Source: Candidatus Neomarinimicrobiota bacterium
Lineage (GTDB): Bacteria; Fidelibacterota; UBA8477; JABMPR01
Assembly: GCA_016784545.1 (NCBI GenBank)
Contig: JADHUM010000002.1
Coordinates: forward strand, 1-55,734
Length of the DNA stretch: 55,734 nt
Direction of reading: 5' to 3'
Shown here piece after piece: positions 1-9,460 of this stretch; position 1 is the stretch's first letter, and each line of letters opens with the position of its first letter. Position numbers and translations under genes: made by a program. Under the pieces are notes generated by a model, which searched no databases, had not been told where the DNA came from, and was given only the letters and a program-made list of their open reading frames with translations.

Positions 1-2
1 TA

Positions 3-719
3 ATTGTAGAAAATATTCAAAACATGTTCTTAAGGTTTCCAGGTGGATTTGAAGCGCTTAAGCGGTTTTTATTGCTTATGGTTGAAACTTCTCAGAATGT
101 ATTCTGGGTGACTACCTGTGGGCTCTACAGCTGGTCATACTTTGACCGCATCTTGAATATACGGACATTTTTTCATGAGGTAATCACGCTCAGGGAGCTA
201 GACGATGAGACGATTGAAAATGTGATTATGAAACGTCACCGGGTAAGTGGGTATCAACTCGAATTCGAGACACCAGCTAATTTTGATAAATCAACTCGTC
301 TAAAACGTTCACTTTCCGAGTCTGCTCGGCAGGATGTGTTACGTAAGTCATTCTTTCAGCAGTTAAATCGACTGGCATCAGGAAACCTGACAGTAGCAAT
401 TCTATTTTGGCTAAAAGCGGTTCGAGAAATTAAAAGTGACCGTTTTCTAATCGCTCCCTTCATTGAATTTGATCCTTCTTTTCTGAGCCAGATGTCATCA
501 CCTGATCTGTTCACCTTTGCTGCATTTCTCCAACATGAAACACTTACACCTGCCCACCACGCCAAAATCTTCCATCAAGCAGAGGAAACCAGTGTCATGC
601 AAATTTCAAAATTGGAGAGAAGTGGTATCCTGGTAAAAAAATCCAAGGGTTATCAAATCCACTATTTACTTTACCGACCAATGGTCAGAACCCTCAAACT
701 GCACAATATCCTGCATTAG
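3..719 (+). CDS. C-terminal part of a possible P-loop ATPase (partial)
   Basis: The reading frame is open to the left edge (the codons before the first ATG at 24 are all sense), so the N-terminus, including any Walker A motif, lies outside the window. The visible part has a hydrophobic strand followed by WVTTC, resembling an ATPase sensor-1 strand. A helical stretch with a lid-like ELDDETIENVIMKRH segment follows, then a C-terminal region of winged-helix character (roughly the last 80 residues, around LFTFAAFLQHE and KLERSGILVKKSKGYQIH). It ends 12 bases before the MscS gene on the same strand, so the two are probably co-transcribed. An AAA/STAND-type ATPase is inferred from fold-like features only. 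It could equally be a DNA-binding protein with an unrelated N-terminus. Confidence 0.6.
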   Translation: MVENIQNMFLRFPGGFEALKRFLLLMVETSQNVFWVTTCGLYSWSYFDRILNIRTFFHEVITLRELDDETIENVIMKRHRVSGYQLEFETPANFDKSTRLKRSLSESARQDVLRKSFFQQLNRLASGNLTVAILFWLKAVREIKSDRFLIAPFIEFDPSFLSQMSSPDLFTFAAFLQHETLTPAHHAKIFHQAEETSVMQISKLERSGILVKKSKGYQIHYLLYRPMVRTLKLHNILH

Positions 720-731
720 GTTATACATAAG

Positions 732-1700
732 ATGAATTATAGAAAACTGCTATTTATCTTTCTTTGTTTTGGACTCGTTGCTACCCTGCTTTCCCAGGTG
801 GATTCATCCACTATTAATCAGGGCGGTACTATTGATAATATGGAAAAATCGGCTGCTCCAGGAATGACACCCCTCAAGGTTGATCTCGTTCAACCTGAAT
901 GGTCTCTCTCAATAGAAAAGGTGGTCTGGGCTGTAATTGTTGCACTTTTGGGCTTTGGAATTATCAAATACTTGAGTCGTTTTCTAGAGAAATTAGGTGA
1001 AAGATGGATCAAATTTCGCCTGACGATTAAGGGCTTGGTTCCAATCATTAGGGTCCTCGGTTGGAGTATTATACTCTATGTAATAATTGTCGATCTCCTG
1101 GCGCCGCCCATCGCCACATTGGTTGCAGTTACCGCCTCGGCAGGAATTGCCGTTGGTTTTGCTTCTCAAGATATCCTCAAAAATATTTTCGGTGGAATTA
1201 TGATTCTCTTCGATCGACCCTTTCAGGTTGGAGATAAAATCCAGGTCGGTAGCCATTATGGTGAGGTCATCGCCATCGGGTTAAGAACAGTTCGTATCGT
1301 TTCCCCCGATGATAGTACTGTTTCAATCCCCAATAGCGAAATTGTGAATAATTCTGTATCCAATTCAAACTCTGGTGAGCACTATTGTCAGGTTGTCTCG
1401 GAATTGTATCTACTCCCGGATATAGACATGATAAAAGTAAGAAGTCTAGCCTTTGAGGTAGCAGCCATGTCGCAATATATATATCTCAACAAACCCATTC
1501 AGGTCATCCTGAAAAATGAAATCCATCAGGGACAATCTTTGATTAAGCTGCGCTTGAAAGCATATGTATTGGATATTAGATATGAATTTGCATTTGCCAG
1601 TCAAATGACAGAGATATTGCTGAGCAACCTGGCCAAAGACAAGCTACCTTTCGCACCAGGCCCCTCTCGTAAAAATATTTTAACAACCCATCTCGATTGA
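732..1700 (+). CDS. MscS-family mechanosensitive ion channel
   Basis: Small-conductance mechanosensitive channel of the inner membrane, releasing solutes on hypo-osmotic shock. The 322-residue protein starts with a hydrophobic segment (about 5-22, possibly a signal peptide). Membrane helices follow at about 63-80 and 103-122, then a pore-lining helix at about 126-160 rich in Ala and Gly (TASAGIAVGFASQ). The diagnostic MscS beta-domain entry follows: DRPFQVGDKI at about 161-170, then GEV, RTVRI and the IPNSEI motif. The length is normal for a compact MscS. There is no strong Shine-Dalgarno before the ATG, fitting translation coupled to the upstream ATPase-like gene 12 bases away. The next gene starts immediately after the stop. 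Confidence 0.93.
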   Translation: MNYRKLLFIFLCFGLVATLLSQVDSSTINQGGTIDNMEKSAAPGMTPLKVDLVQPEWSLSIEKVVWAVIVALLGFGIIKYLSRFLEKLGERWIKFRLTIKGLVPIIRVLGWSIILYVIIVDLLAPPIATLVAVTASAGIAVGFASQDILKNIFGGIMILFDRPFQVGDKIQVGSHYGEVIAIGLRTVRIVSPDDSTVSIPNSEIVNNSVSNSNSGEHYCQVVSELYLLPDIDMIKVRSLAFEVAAMSQYIYLNKPIQVILKNEIHQGQSLIKLRLKAYVLDIRYEFAFASQMTEILLSNLAKDKLPFAPGPSRKNILTTHLD

Positions 1701-1714
1701 TGAAGGAGTTTAAT

Positions 1715-2092
1715 ATGAAAAAGACATTCTTTACACTATTGTTGTTTCAGGTCTTCACTGCCTGTTCAATCCTACCTTTTCTAGCGAGCCATGAACATAT
1801 CGCTGGTGTTACGATCATGAGCATACAAGAAATAGAGACCAAAACGGGAGAGACTGTTCGTGAGATCAGAGGCGAAGTACCAACACCCTTTGAAACAAAC
1901 GAAGAATGGATTCTGGCTCTCCAGACGATTAATAAACAGAAAAGAGTCGATGGGCTACCTATGGTTATCCTCATCTTCCTGCCAGATGAAAATTGGGAAA
2001 CTGGTGTACCCTACGTCAGAGCAAAATACAAAAATAAAGGTCTCACATCACTCAAAGTAGATGGTGTTGCAGTATTGTTGAAAAAGCCATAA
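1715..2092 (+). CDS. small putative lipoprotein
   Basis: A 125-residue exported protein of unknown function. I chose the ATG at 1715 because AAGGAG (1703-1708) sits six bases upstream and the following residues form a clean signal peptide (MKKTFFTLLLFQVFTAC). The Cys could be a lipidation site, though Phe at -3 and Ala at -1 make an imperfect lipobox. Earlier starts at 1697 (TTG) or 1700 (ATG) would add only MMKEFN and overlap the MscS stop. The mature part is charged, without repeats, and ends in a short hydrophobic strand (LKVDGVAVLLKK). No family recognised. Confidence 0.6.
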   Translation: MKKTFFTLLLFQVFTACSILPFLASHEHIAGVTIMSIQEIETKTGETVREIRGEVPTPFETNEEWILALQTINKQKRVDGLPMVILIFLPDENWETGVPYVRAKYKNKGLTSLKVDGVAVLLKKP

Positions 2093-2154
2093 TAGCGCGT
2101 AAATTCAATTTATTAGTGAATTCGCCTCAAATATGGTGAGATAGAAAAATCTGA

Positions 2155-5100
2155 GTGATACTTCGTAGAATTATTCTCGTCATAGGTCTTACTCTCAGCC
2201 TATTCATTGCTTTGTCTTTGAGCGTATTTCTGTACCTACGCTCATCTGCTGGCAACTACTACATTAAACAAAAACTAGAGGCAATTGCTTCTGAATATAC
2301 CGCTACAAAATTTGTCGTTGGCAAGCTGGAGACAAACATACTTAACACAGTGACAGTTCAAGATGTTTCCTTCAGCGATCCTGCTACCGATTCCCTAATA
2401 CTCCGATTTGAAAAGGGTCAATTGAATTTCAGTCTTATCAAGCTCCTGAGAAAAAACATTGATATCCGATATGTTGAGCTTCAAAATGCTGATATTAGCA
2501 TCATGATTGATGCACTTGGCAGCCTAACTGTGCAGCCATTTGAAAGTGATGGAAGTTCTGAAAGCCATTGGACCATGGCGCTTCAGGATTTAAAACTCAC
2601 AAATTCTCATATCATCTTTCAATATCCGTCCCTGGCATTAAACGAGGAATTTAGAGATGTTGATTTGAGGCTCATGAATGAGGGAGATGGCTACAAATTC
2701 ACATCAACAGGCGCATGGAAAGTGTCTCAAGATCAAGATGAATCTCCAAAGATTTCAATACTGGGAACATTCAATTCACAATATATAGATATTACGTCGG
2801 GAATTATTCAGGAATCCAATTCAGAGATGGGTATTACTGGCAGATTCCAATATGATGTAGATGAGATTCCATTGGATTTAGCCGTGAACTTCCAGGGGAA
2901 TCCGAATACTTATAGAAGGCTATTCTCCACCGTATTCGAAACTGATATTCCTCACACAGCTGGTGATATCACTGCTCGTTTTCAAGTGAGGGGCTCGGTT
3001 GAAGAACCCCTGGTTGAGTTTAGTTCAGAATTCGTGGGATTGTCTTTCTACGACATACCACCAAATGAAGGACTTCTTAAAGGAACCATAGATAAACAGA
3101 TATTTACTATTGATACACTCAACACCATGATGATGGGTGTGACGGTCCAGGGTTCTGGTTGGATTAAATTCGACTCCCTGCTTCACCACAAATTCAAGGC
3201 TCATATCCCTGGAATTTCAGCGAGTCGTATTGGTAACTATTTTGACACCGATGAAATGATGGTATCTGGTAATTTATCAGTAGATCTAATGAGCGAGGGT
3301 CCTCTTCTCGCTCTTGATCAGATATCCCTGAACGGTTCCATAGAAGTGAGGGATAGTTATTGGCAAGGAAAATCAATTCCCGCTGTCCAGGGGCAAGTAA
3401 GTATGAGCGAGGGTCAGATTGATCTCAACCTGAGTCAGGGTGTGAATCGAATCGGATATCATGGGAAGATAGATTCAAGTCTTTTTTCAAAGGGAGCATT
3501 TGATTTCAGCTTTATTGAGATGGGTCCTCTGGCGGCATTAACACCCCTGGTGGGACTCAGAGGGCATAGTTCTGGTTCTGGCACAATGACAAAGGATTCC
3601 ACAGCTTTAACCTGGCAGATTCAAGGGCAGGCAAGAGCTGTCAGCTATAAGGAAAACCTTCTTGATAAGGCCATGTTTGAGGTTAGCGGCAGCAATACCC
3701 AGTGGTTGATAAAAAAGAGTTCTTTTGAAGCTTCCCATCTGGATCTGCATAATTTGAATTATTGGTTTAAGCAGGAACAGCTACAGGGCAAGGCTCGGGT
3801 ATCAGGAAAGCTTCGGGGATCTCTGGAAACACTCACCGGGAATGTAGATGCACAGGTTCATAATTTCGTTCTTAATGGCTACGCTGCTGATTCCCTGAAA
3901 ATACAAATCTCTGCCAATCGTTCAATTCTCGATTTAAACAAAACCACCCTATTCATTGATGAGAATGTTGGAATAGTCTCAGGGACCTGGGCTATGGAGA
4001 AAGCACAGGGCAACTTTAGTCTTGATATCAATCAGATTCAAAATGCTAATTCCCGCAAAATGGGTCGATTAAACCTTAGCATGACATATCAACCCTCCTC
4101 CATGACGCTTGAGTCCAAAATCCAATATTTAGATCTCAGTATCATGAAGTTATTCTCAACTGAGCTGGAATCACTGTCCGGCATTCTTTCGGGATCATTA
4201 AGCCTTCAACAGATTGATTTGGCACTAAAAACAGAATTTTCAACGGTAGTACTCCAACCCAGGTGGAAAGATGATGGGGTAGACCGTCTTGAGCTAACAG
4301 GTGGTCTTGATGGCGTTTCATTTATTATTGAAACCTTACATATGAAACAAGGAAACTCTCGAATCCAGGCAAATATCATGGGAAAATTGAAGGCCAATTC
4401 ATTGGAGGTGGATCTTAGAAAACCTCTTGATGGATCTATCTCATGGGAGAGCTTCAATCTGGCTTTGGCCAATCCATATCTCTCAAATCAAATTTTGATA
4501 GAAGGTCTTACGACTGGGAATCTCAGATTCACAGGTAAACTGAAGCAGCCCCAATTGACGGGATTTGTTCGGGTTAAAAATTTGGATCTGGTTGCTCCAG
4601 ATGATTGGAAACTTTTCGCCAGTTCAATGGAGTTGATATTTAAGGGGAACCAAGTCCAAATACCTCTCAAAAAGTATCTAATTAATGATACAGAAATCGG
4701 TCTCTCAGGTGCTTTTGTGCAAAACGGCATTAAAGATTTTGGCGTGACCATTGGTGTTAAACAAGAGGGACGTGGCGCTGGTAATTTATCGCTGAATATG
4801 ATGGGTAAGGAAGTAAATCATACACTTACCCTCCAGGCATTAGATTTGAGCACATTGAGCCCCTTTCTTCAGGGCGCTGATAAGATCACTGGTATAGTTT
4901 CAGGGTCGCTGCGAATGCATGGCCTCTCAGATAATCCTGAATTGGATGGTCGGCTTACCTTGATACAAGGGTCCTACAATACAGGAGAAGCAAACTCCTT
5001 CCTGAATAAGTTTGAAATAAGTTGTGACTTCAGAAACCCGATTTTCCAGATTGAATCTGCCAGTGGCACAGTCAACGACATTCCTTTTCACCTTCAAGGT

Positions 5101-6534
5101 CAGGTAAAGCATAAGAACTGGCGAGAGTTCACGCTAAACCAACACCTTGAATTATATGGCAAGGAGTCACTCGTGGTTGGTGGATCGATCTCATCAACAG
5201 CACTTGCCTTGCGACTAGGTGTCGATGATCTGGATATTGCTATTTTGCAGACTTTTATCCCCTATATACAGGAACTCAAGGGTAGAGCCCAGGCCGAGCT
5301 GATCATAGAAGGAGAGCCCTCTGCTCCCCTAGTTACAGGCTATTTGTCTGCAAAGGTTGATCGTATAAAAAGTTCATACCTTACATCACCCCTCAAAAAT
5401 GGTTCAATTTCAGTCAGGAGTTCAGGTAGAACTGTGATGCTGGAGTCCCTTCATATCTCTCAAGGGACAACGGGATTCATAAGTGCGTCAGGCAATGTGA
5501 CAATGAATCCAGATACACCACCAACATTTAATCTCCAAACTGCAGTACAAGACATGAGCTTTAAACAGGACAGGACGCTGCAGGTTAAGGTGCAAGCGGC
5601 AGATCTGAGTTACATCACAAAGGCAGAGACGAATCTTTTATCTGGGAGTGTTCTGCTTGGTCCAACTCAATATCGGAAACGATTCTCCCCCCAGGATTTG
5701 ATTTCAGCCTCAAAGAGCATCACTCGAAATAGTGGCCAAACTCCTCAATTCATACAAGACACAAAAGTTCAACTCCGCTTTAAGGATAAAGAGCAAATTG
5801 TTGTGAATAACAATCTTGCGAATCTAAAGCTGCGTCTTGATATGAGTGCAATAGGCAGTTTGCAAGACCCTACTTTACTCGGGCGAATACAGGTCACAGA
5901 GGGATATATCCTCTATCTGGATAGACGCTTTGCGGTTACAGAAGGAACCCTGGATTTTGCTACACCTGACCGGATCAATCCAACGGTTCAACTTAAAGCG
6001 ATGACCGAAATGAAGGGTTACCAGACCCGATCTAAAAAGAATTACAAGATTTACCTGGAATTAAGTGGTCCCCTTGATGCTGCAACCTTCATTCTTCGCT
6101 CAACACCCGAGTTGGACGCCCCAAATATCCTTGCTTTGCTCACCATGGGAGCCACTCGAGAAGATCTAGTGTCAAGCAATCCTAATATGGATGGTGCTGC
6201 GGTAACAAAAGCAGTGCAAGCCAGATTGGAGGACTATTCGAGCCAGCGAATATCCGCTTACACTTCTGAACGTCTTGGAAGCCTGATGCACCTGGATGAT
6301 ATGAGTATTGAAGGCAATCTTTTTGATTTTGGTGAGAACTGGGGACCCCAGCTCCTGGCTTCAAAAAAACTCACAGAAAAAACGACATTGACCTATAAGA
6401 CAACTGTTGGCCACAGCACTGATCAATCTGTCCAGTTGAATTACAAGATTAATGATGTAATCTCAGTTGAGGGGCAAACCGATCAACAAGGCCGCTCAGG
6501 TCTGGATTTGAAAGTGGGTTGGCGCTTTAAATGA
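2155..6534 (+). CDS. tamB: TamB-family translocation/assembly module (DUF490)
   Basis: TamB-like proteins are anchored in the inner membrane and span the periplasm as a long beta-taco. They work with an Omp85 partner in outer-membrane protein insertion or lipid transport. This one has 1459 residues, usual for FCB members. The N-terminal membrane anchor is at about residues 5-28 (IILVIGLTLSLFIALSLSVFLYL). Monotonous beta-rich AsmA/TamB repeats with many SGxL/xGxx turns follow, and a C-terminal DUF490 region from about 1100 contains LLALLTMGAT-type and YKTTVG segments near the end. The start is GTG (2155). Its stop overlaps the start of the Omp85 gene by four bases (ATGA), so the two are translationally coupled, as expected for a TamB-TamA pair. 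Confidence 0.92.
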   Translation: MILRRIILVIGLTLSLFIALSLSVFLYLRSSAGNYYIKQKLEAIASEYTATKFVVGKLETNILNTVTVQDVSFSDPATDSLILRFEKGQLNFSLIKLLRKNIDIRYVELQNADISIMIDALGSLTVQPFESDGSSESHWTMALQDLKLTNSHIIFQYPSLALNEEFRDVDLRLMNEGDGYKFTSTGAWKVSQDQDESPKISILGTFNSQYIDITSGIIQESNSEMGITGRFQYDVDEIPLDLAVNFQGNPNTYRRLFSTVFETDIPHTAGDITARFQVRGSVEEPLVEFSSEFVGLSFYDIPPNEGLLKGTIDKQIFTIDTLNTMMMGVTVQGSGWIKFDSLLHHKFKAHIPGISASRIGNYFDTDEMMVSGNLSVDLMSEGPLLALDQISLNGSIEVRDSYWQGKSIPAVQGQVSMSEGQIDLNLSQGVNRIGYHGKIDSSLFSKGAFDFSFIEMGPLAALTPLVGLRGHSSGSGTMTKDSTALTWQIQGQARAVSYKENLLDKAMFEVSGSNTQWLIKKSSFEASHLDLHNLNYWFKQEQLQGKARVSGKLRGSLETLTGNVDAQVHNFVLNGYAADSLKIQISANRSILDLNKTTLFIDENVGIVSGTWAMEKAQGNFSLDINQIQNANSRKMGRLNLSMTYQPSSMTLESKIQYLDLSIMKLFSTELESLSGILSGSLSLQQIDLALKTEFSTVVLQPRWKDDGVDRLELTGGLDGVSFIIETLHMKQGNSRIQANIMGKLKANSLEVDLRKPLDGSISWESFNLALANPYLSNQILIEGLTTGNLRFTGKLKQPQLTGFVRVKNLDLVAPDDWKLFASSMELIFKGNQVQIPLKKYLINDTEIGLSGAFVQNGIKDFGVTIGVKQEGRGAGNLSLNMMGKEVNHTLTLQALDLSTLSPFLQGADKITGIVSGSLRMHGLSDNPELDGRLTLIQGSYNTGEANSFLNKFEISCDFRNPIFQIESASGTVNDIPFHLQGQVKHKNWREFTLNQHLELYGKESLVVGGSISSTALALRLGVDDLDIAILQTFIPYIQELKGRAQAELIIEGEPSAPLVTGYLSAKVDRIKSSYLTSPLKNGSISVRSSGRTVMLESLHISQGTTGFISASGNVTMNPDTPPTFNLQTAVQDMSFKQDRTLQVKVQAADLSYITKAETNLLSGSVLLGPTQYRKRFSPQDLISASKSITRNSGQTPQFIQDTKVQLRFKDKEQIVVNNNLANLKLRLDMSAIGSLQDPTLLGRIQVTEGYILYLDRRFAVTEGTLDFATPDRINPTVQLKAMTEMKGYQTRSKKNYKIYLELSGPLDAATFILRSTPELDAPNILALLTMGATREDLVSSNPNMDGAAVTKAVQARLEDYSSQRISAYTSERLGSLMHLDDMSIEGNLFDFGENWGPQLLASKKLTEKTTLTYKTTVGHSTDQSVQLNYKINDVISVEGQTDQQGRSGLDLKVGWRFK

Positions 6535-8303
6535 GATTTCGACTTTTCGCAATACTGCTCATTTTCTTGTTTAGCTCAGGCATTGCTGCATCCAAAAAAG
6601 ATGTAATTAAAGTTAAAAAAGTCGTGTTTGAGGGTAATTCAGAAATCAGTAGCCAGACACTTCTCAAGGTCATACTTATGAAACCTTCGCGTTTATTTAA
6701 TCCTGTGGTTTTTCAGGAAGCCATTTTGCTTGATGACCTGGACGCACTCGGCACGTACTATAATCGGCAAGGGTTTCTAAATGCAGAAATTCTTGATCCT
6801 GTCATCACCATTGACTCAACCAAGCGTAAAGTTGAAATATCAATTCCAATTGAGGAAGGCGCCAGAGCACGGATTGAAGACCTTAGCTTTCTTGGGAACG
6901 ATACCTACTCAGATTCAACCCTTCTGCGGGTTTCAGCACTTGAACCGGGCACGCCTCTGATTGCAGCCCAGATTGAGAAGGCCACTTTGAAACTTCTCAG
7001 ATTTTACGCTGATCGTGGTTATCTGGAAGCCTCAGTAAAACCTGCCTCGCGCCTGAATGATGTAAAGGATAAAGCTTTTGTAGATATTGTCATTGTAGAG
7101 CATTCTCAATATGCAATTGGGGCTGTCGAAATAGATGGCAACGACAAAACGAAATCGAATGTGATCCATCGAGAATTGGATTTTACAACTGAAGAGATCG
7201 CGAATTATTCTCGGATTTTGAGCAGCCAGAAAAACCTTTACCTTACCGGATTGTTTGAAAGGGTGTATCTTCAGCCAATACCAAATACTTCAGACAGCAC
7301 GCTTCGGGATATCCATATAGAACTGAAAGAAGTGCAGGCTGGCGAGCTGAATTTCTCGGCTGGCTACGGATCAATCGATAGGTTCAGAGTTAAAGTCCAG
7401 TTTTACCAGGCCAACCTCCGAGGAACTGCCATGAAAATTGGCCTCAGCACACAATTCAGTTCCATACAACGAGGAATAGAAGCCCAGTTCACAAATCCAA
7501 GAATTCGTGGTTCACGTTGGCGTCTTGACGTAACTCAAGGTCTGGAAAAGCATTTCCAACCCAGTTTTGATCTTAACCGAATTGCATCAAAGGTCGCGCT
7601 GCAAAAGAAACTTGATAGACGTCTTTCAATCACACTTTCCCAGAGAAATGAATTGAACACACTTTCCAACGTATTAGTAGATACCCTTGATGGTGCGCTG
7701 GCTGCAGATGTTCACAGTCTCCGTGGACGACTCACTTGGGATACTCGTGATAATTTATTTAATCCCACATCAGGTATCCTCATCGATTGGCTCAATGAAA
7801 TTGCCGGTGGACCCGTTTCCAGTTCCAATGCCTTTTTCAAATCAAATTTGCGTGTGACGTATCAGATGCATACTTTCAAAAACAGCGTTTTAGCATCATC
7901 ATTAGAAGTCGGATCGGTTTCCTCCTATGGCGGGAATTATCGCATTTCTCTGCAGGAAAGATTTTACGCGGGAGGCCCAAATTCTCTCAGGGGTTTTGCA
8001 TATCAAAGTGTTGGGCCGCTGGATGCCAGCAATAATCCTCAGGGTGGTTTTGTACAAATTATCTGGAATGTAGTAGAATTACGGGTTCCCGTCTATAAAT
8101 CACTCCAGGCAGCATGCTTTGTTGATGCAGGTAATGTGTGGCGTCATCACACTGAGATTAGCGGATCAAAATTGAGGCAGGATATTGGTCTGGGATTGCA
8201 TTACATCACACCCATCGGAGTTATTCGACTTGAAACCGCTTTTCCAATAAATGATGAGGTTACAGACCCTCGCATATTTTTTAGTATGGGGTATGGCTTT
8301 TGA
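6531..8303 (+). CDS. tamA: BamA/TamA-family outer-membrane protein (Omp85)
   Basis: Outer-membrane beta-barrel partner of the preceding TamB. Residues 1-20 are a signal peptide without a lipobox, so this is not the lipoprotein form (TamL) common in Bacteroidetes. About three POTRA domains lie at roughly 26-265 (VKKVVFEGNSEIS, ARIEDLSFLGND and YAIGAVEIDGND mark their first strands). The rest is a 16-strand-type barrel. The conserved loop-6 LRGF motif is at about residues 487-490, and the protein ends in an aromatic residue (GYGF), as barrel substrates do. It overlaps tamB by four bases. BamA itself is possible on domain grounds but would usually have five POTRA domains and be longer. Confidence 0.9.
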   Translation: MRFRLFAILLIFLFSSGIAASKKDVIKVKKVVFEGNSEISSQTLLKVILMKPSRLFNPVVFQEAILLDDLDALGTYYNRQGFLNAEILDPVITIDSTKRKVEISIPIEEGARARIEDLSFLGNDTYSDSTLLRVSALEPGTPLIAAQIEKATLKLLRFYADRGYLEASVKPASRLNDVKDKAFVDIVIVEHSQYAIGAVEIDGNDKTKSNVIHRELDFTTEEIANYSRILSSQKNLYLTGLFERVYLQPIPNTSDSTLRDIHIELKEVQAGELNFSAGYGSIDRFRVKVQFYQANLRGTAMKIGLSTQFSSIQRGIEAQFTNPRIRGSRWRLDVTQGLEKHFQPSFDLNRIASKVALQKKLDRRLSITLSQRNELNTLSNVLVDTLDGALAADVHSLRGRLTWDTRDNLFNPTSGILIDWLNEIAGGPVSSSNAFFKSNLRVTYQMHTFKNSVLASSLEVGSVSSYGGNYRISLQERFYAGGPNSLRGFAYQSVGPLDASNNPQGGFVQIIWNVVELRVPVYKSLQAACFVDAGNVWRHHTEISGSKLRQDIGLGLHYITPIGVIRLETAFPINDEVTDPRIFFSMGYGF

Positions 8304-8323
8304 CCTTCTTGTAGTTATCACCT

Positions 8324-8506
8324 TAATTAGTGTCTGTCTTTAAACTCTTCTTTCACAACGAAACTAACGAAATCTACGAAAACATTTAATGCTAATTCGT
8401 AATGTTCGTCAAACCTGTCTATCGAAACCCTTAGGTGTAGATAGATTCGTTGTAAAAACTGTGATAGCATCTGTTTGACACTGGCTTTATGGACAGACAC
8501 TAATTA
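8324..8506 (+). mobile_element. MITE-like element with 15-bp perfect terminal inverted repeats
   Basis: TAATTAGTGTCTGTC (8324-8338) is repeated as its exact reverse complement at 8492-8506. The element is flanked by or ends in TA on both sides, which would fit a TA target duplication, but this is inference. Inside lie three 9-base units starting ACGAAA (8358-8384), an inner inverted pair ACAACGAA (8355-8362) and TTCGTTGT (8446-8453), and a small CTATC/GATAG hairpin near 8420-8443. No open reading frame is present, so it would need a transposase in trans. The right terminal repeat contributes the TAA stop of the antiporter gene on the minus strand. A structured intergenic repeat or a bidirectional terminator is the alternative. 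Confidence 0.55.
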
Positions 8507-9460
8507 TTGTAAGATTAAATAGCCCATATAGGTAATCCAAAGCACCAGAAACAGCCCTCCCTTTGCACGACCAATTACACGAGTTTTTCCCATAAACATT
8601 ATCGTAAAGAGCAAGGTTGTTGCAAGTAACATCATCCCAAAATCAAGATTCAGGATGGTTGAAAATGGTAAGGGCGCAATGAGGGATGAGATTCCTAAAA
8701 CCAGAAAGATATTAAAGATATTGGAGCCCACAATATTACCGATTGCGATATCAGATTCACCCCGATAAGCAGCCATGGCCGAGGTTGTCAATTCAGGAAG
8801 AGAGGTACCCACTGCGATTACAGTGAGGCCAATCACCCGCTCGGAGATTCCTAAAGTTTGAGCAATTTCAACACCATTCACGACGACGAGCCTACTTCCC
8901 AGAATCAGTCCTATTAATCCAATCCCGATGTATGCTAAGATACGCACAAGAGTCATTTCTGTGATTTTGTACTCATCCTGCAACTGGGTCTGAGTCATCC
9001 CGAAGACGTAGGTGAGAAAAATGGCAAAGAATAGGAGCAAAATGATCCCGTCCCCTCTTGATAATTGATCGGGTGAATTGGACAGTATAGTGTCATTGCT
9101 TAAAACAATGACGGCTATCACTGCAATCAAAGCGAATGGAATTTCACGCCATACCGTATTCCTTTGAGTACTAAGCGGGTGAATAATTCCTGATATTCCT
9201 AAAATTAACAGAATATTGTGGATATTGCTGCCGATGATATTCCCATAGGTGAGATTCACCTCTCCTCGCAAAACAGCAAAGATGTTGACCACCAGCTCTG
9301 GAGTTGAAGTACCGAAAGCAACTACGGTTAACCCAATAATCATTGGAGAAATGGATAAACGATGAGCTAAAGAACTCGCTCCTTCAACGAAATAATCTGC
9401 CCCCTTTATCAGGGCCCCAAGTCCTAGCGTCAGTAATAATAACTGAAAGATTAAAGCCAT
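8504..9460 (-). CDS. CaCA-family calcium/sodium antiporter (YrbG-like)
   Basis: Inner-membrane cation/Ca2+ exchanger of 318 residues with about ten hydrophobic helices. Both alpha-repeats that build the ion site are clear: GTSTPELVVN followed by GNIIGSN in the first half, and GTSLPELTTS followed by GNIVGSN in the second. The acidic Glu in each GTSxPEL motif is present. The ATG start lies inside the end of corA (10-base overlap), so this is the downstream gene of a two-gene ion-transport operon. Its stop codon is formed by the right end of the MITE-like repeat. The C-terminus (YMGYLILQ) looks intact, so the insertion was tolerated. Confidence 0.93.
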   Translation of the reverse strand: MALIFQLLLLTLGLGALIKGADYFVEGASSLAHRLSISPMIIGLTVVAFGTSTPELVVNIFAVLRGEVNLTYGNIIGSNIHNILLILGISGIIHPLSTQRNTVWREIPFALIAVIAVIVLSNDTILSNSPDQLSRGDGIILLLFFAIFLTYVFGMTQTQLQDEYKITEMTLVRILAYIGIGLIGLILGSRLVVVNGVEIAQTLGISERVIGLTVIAVGTSLPELTTSAMAAYRGESDIAIGNIVGSNIFNIFLVLGISSLIAPLPFSTILNLDFGMMLLATTLLFTIMFMGKTRVIGRAKGGLFLVLWITYMGYLILQ

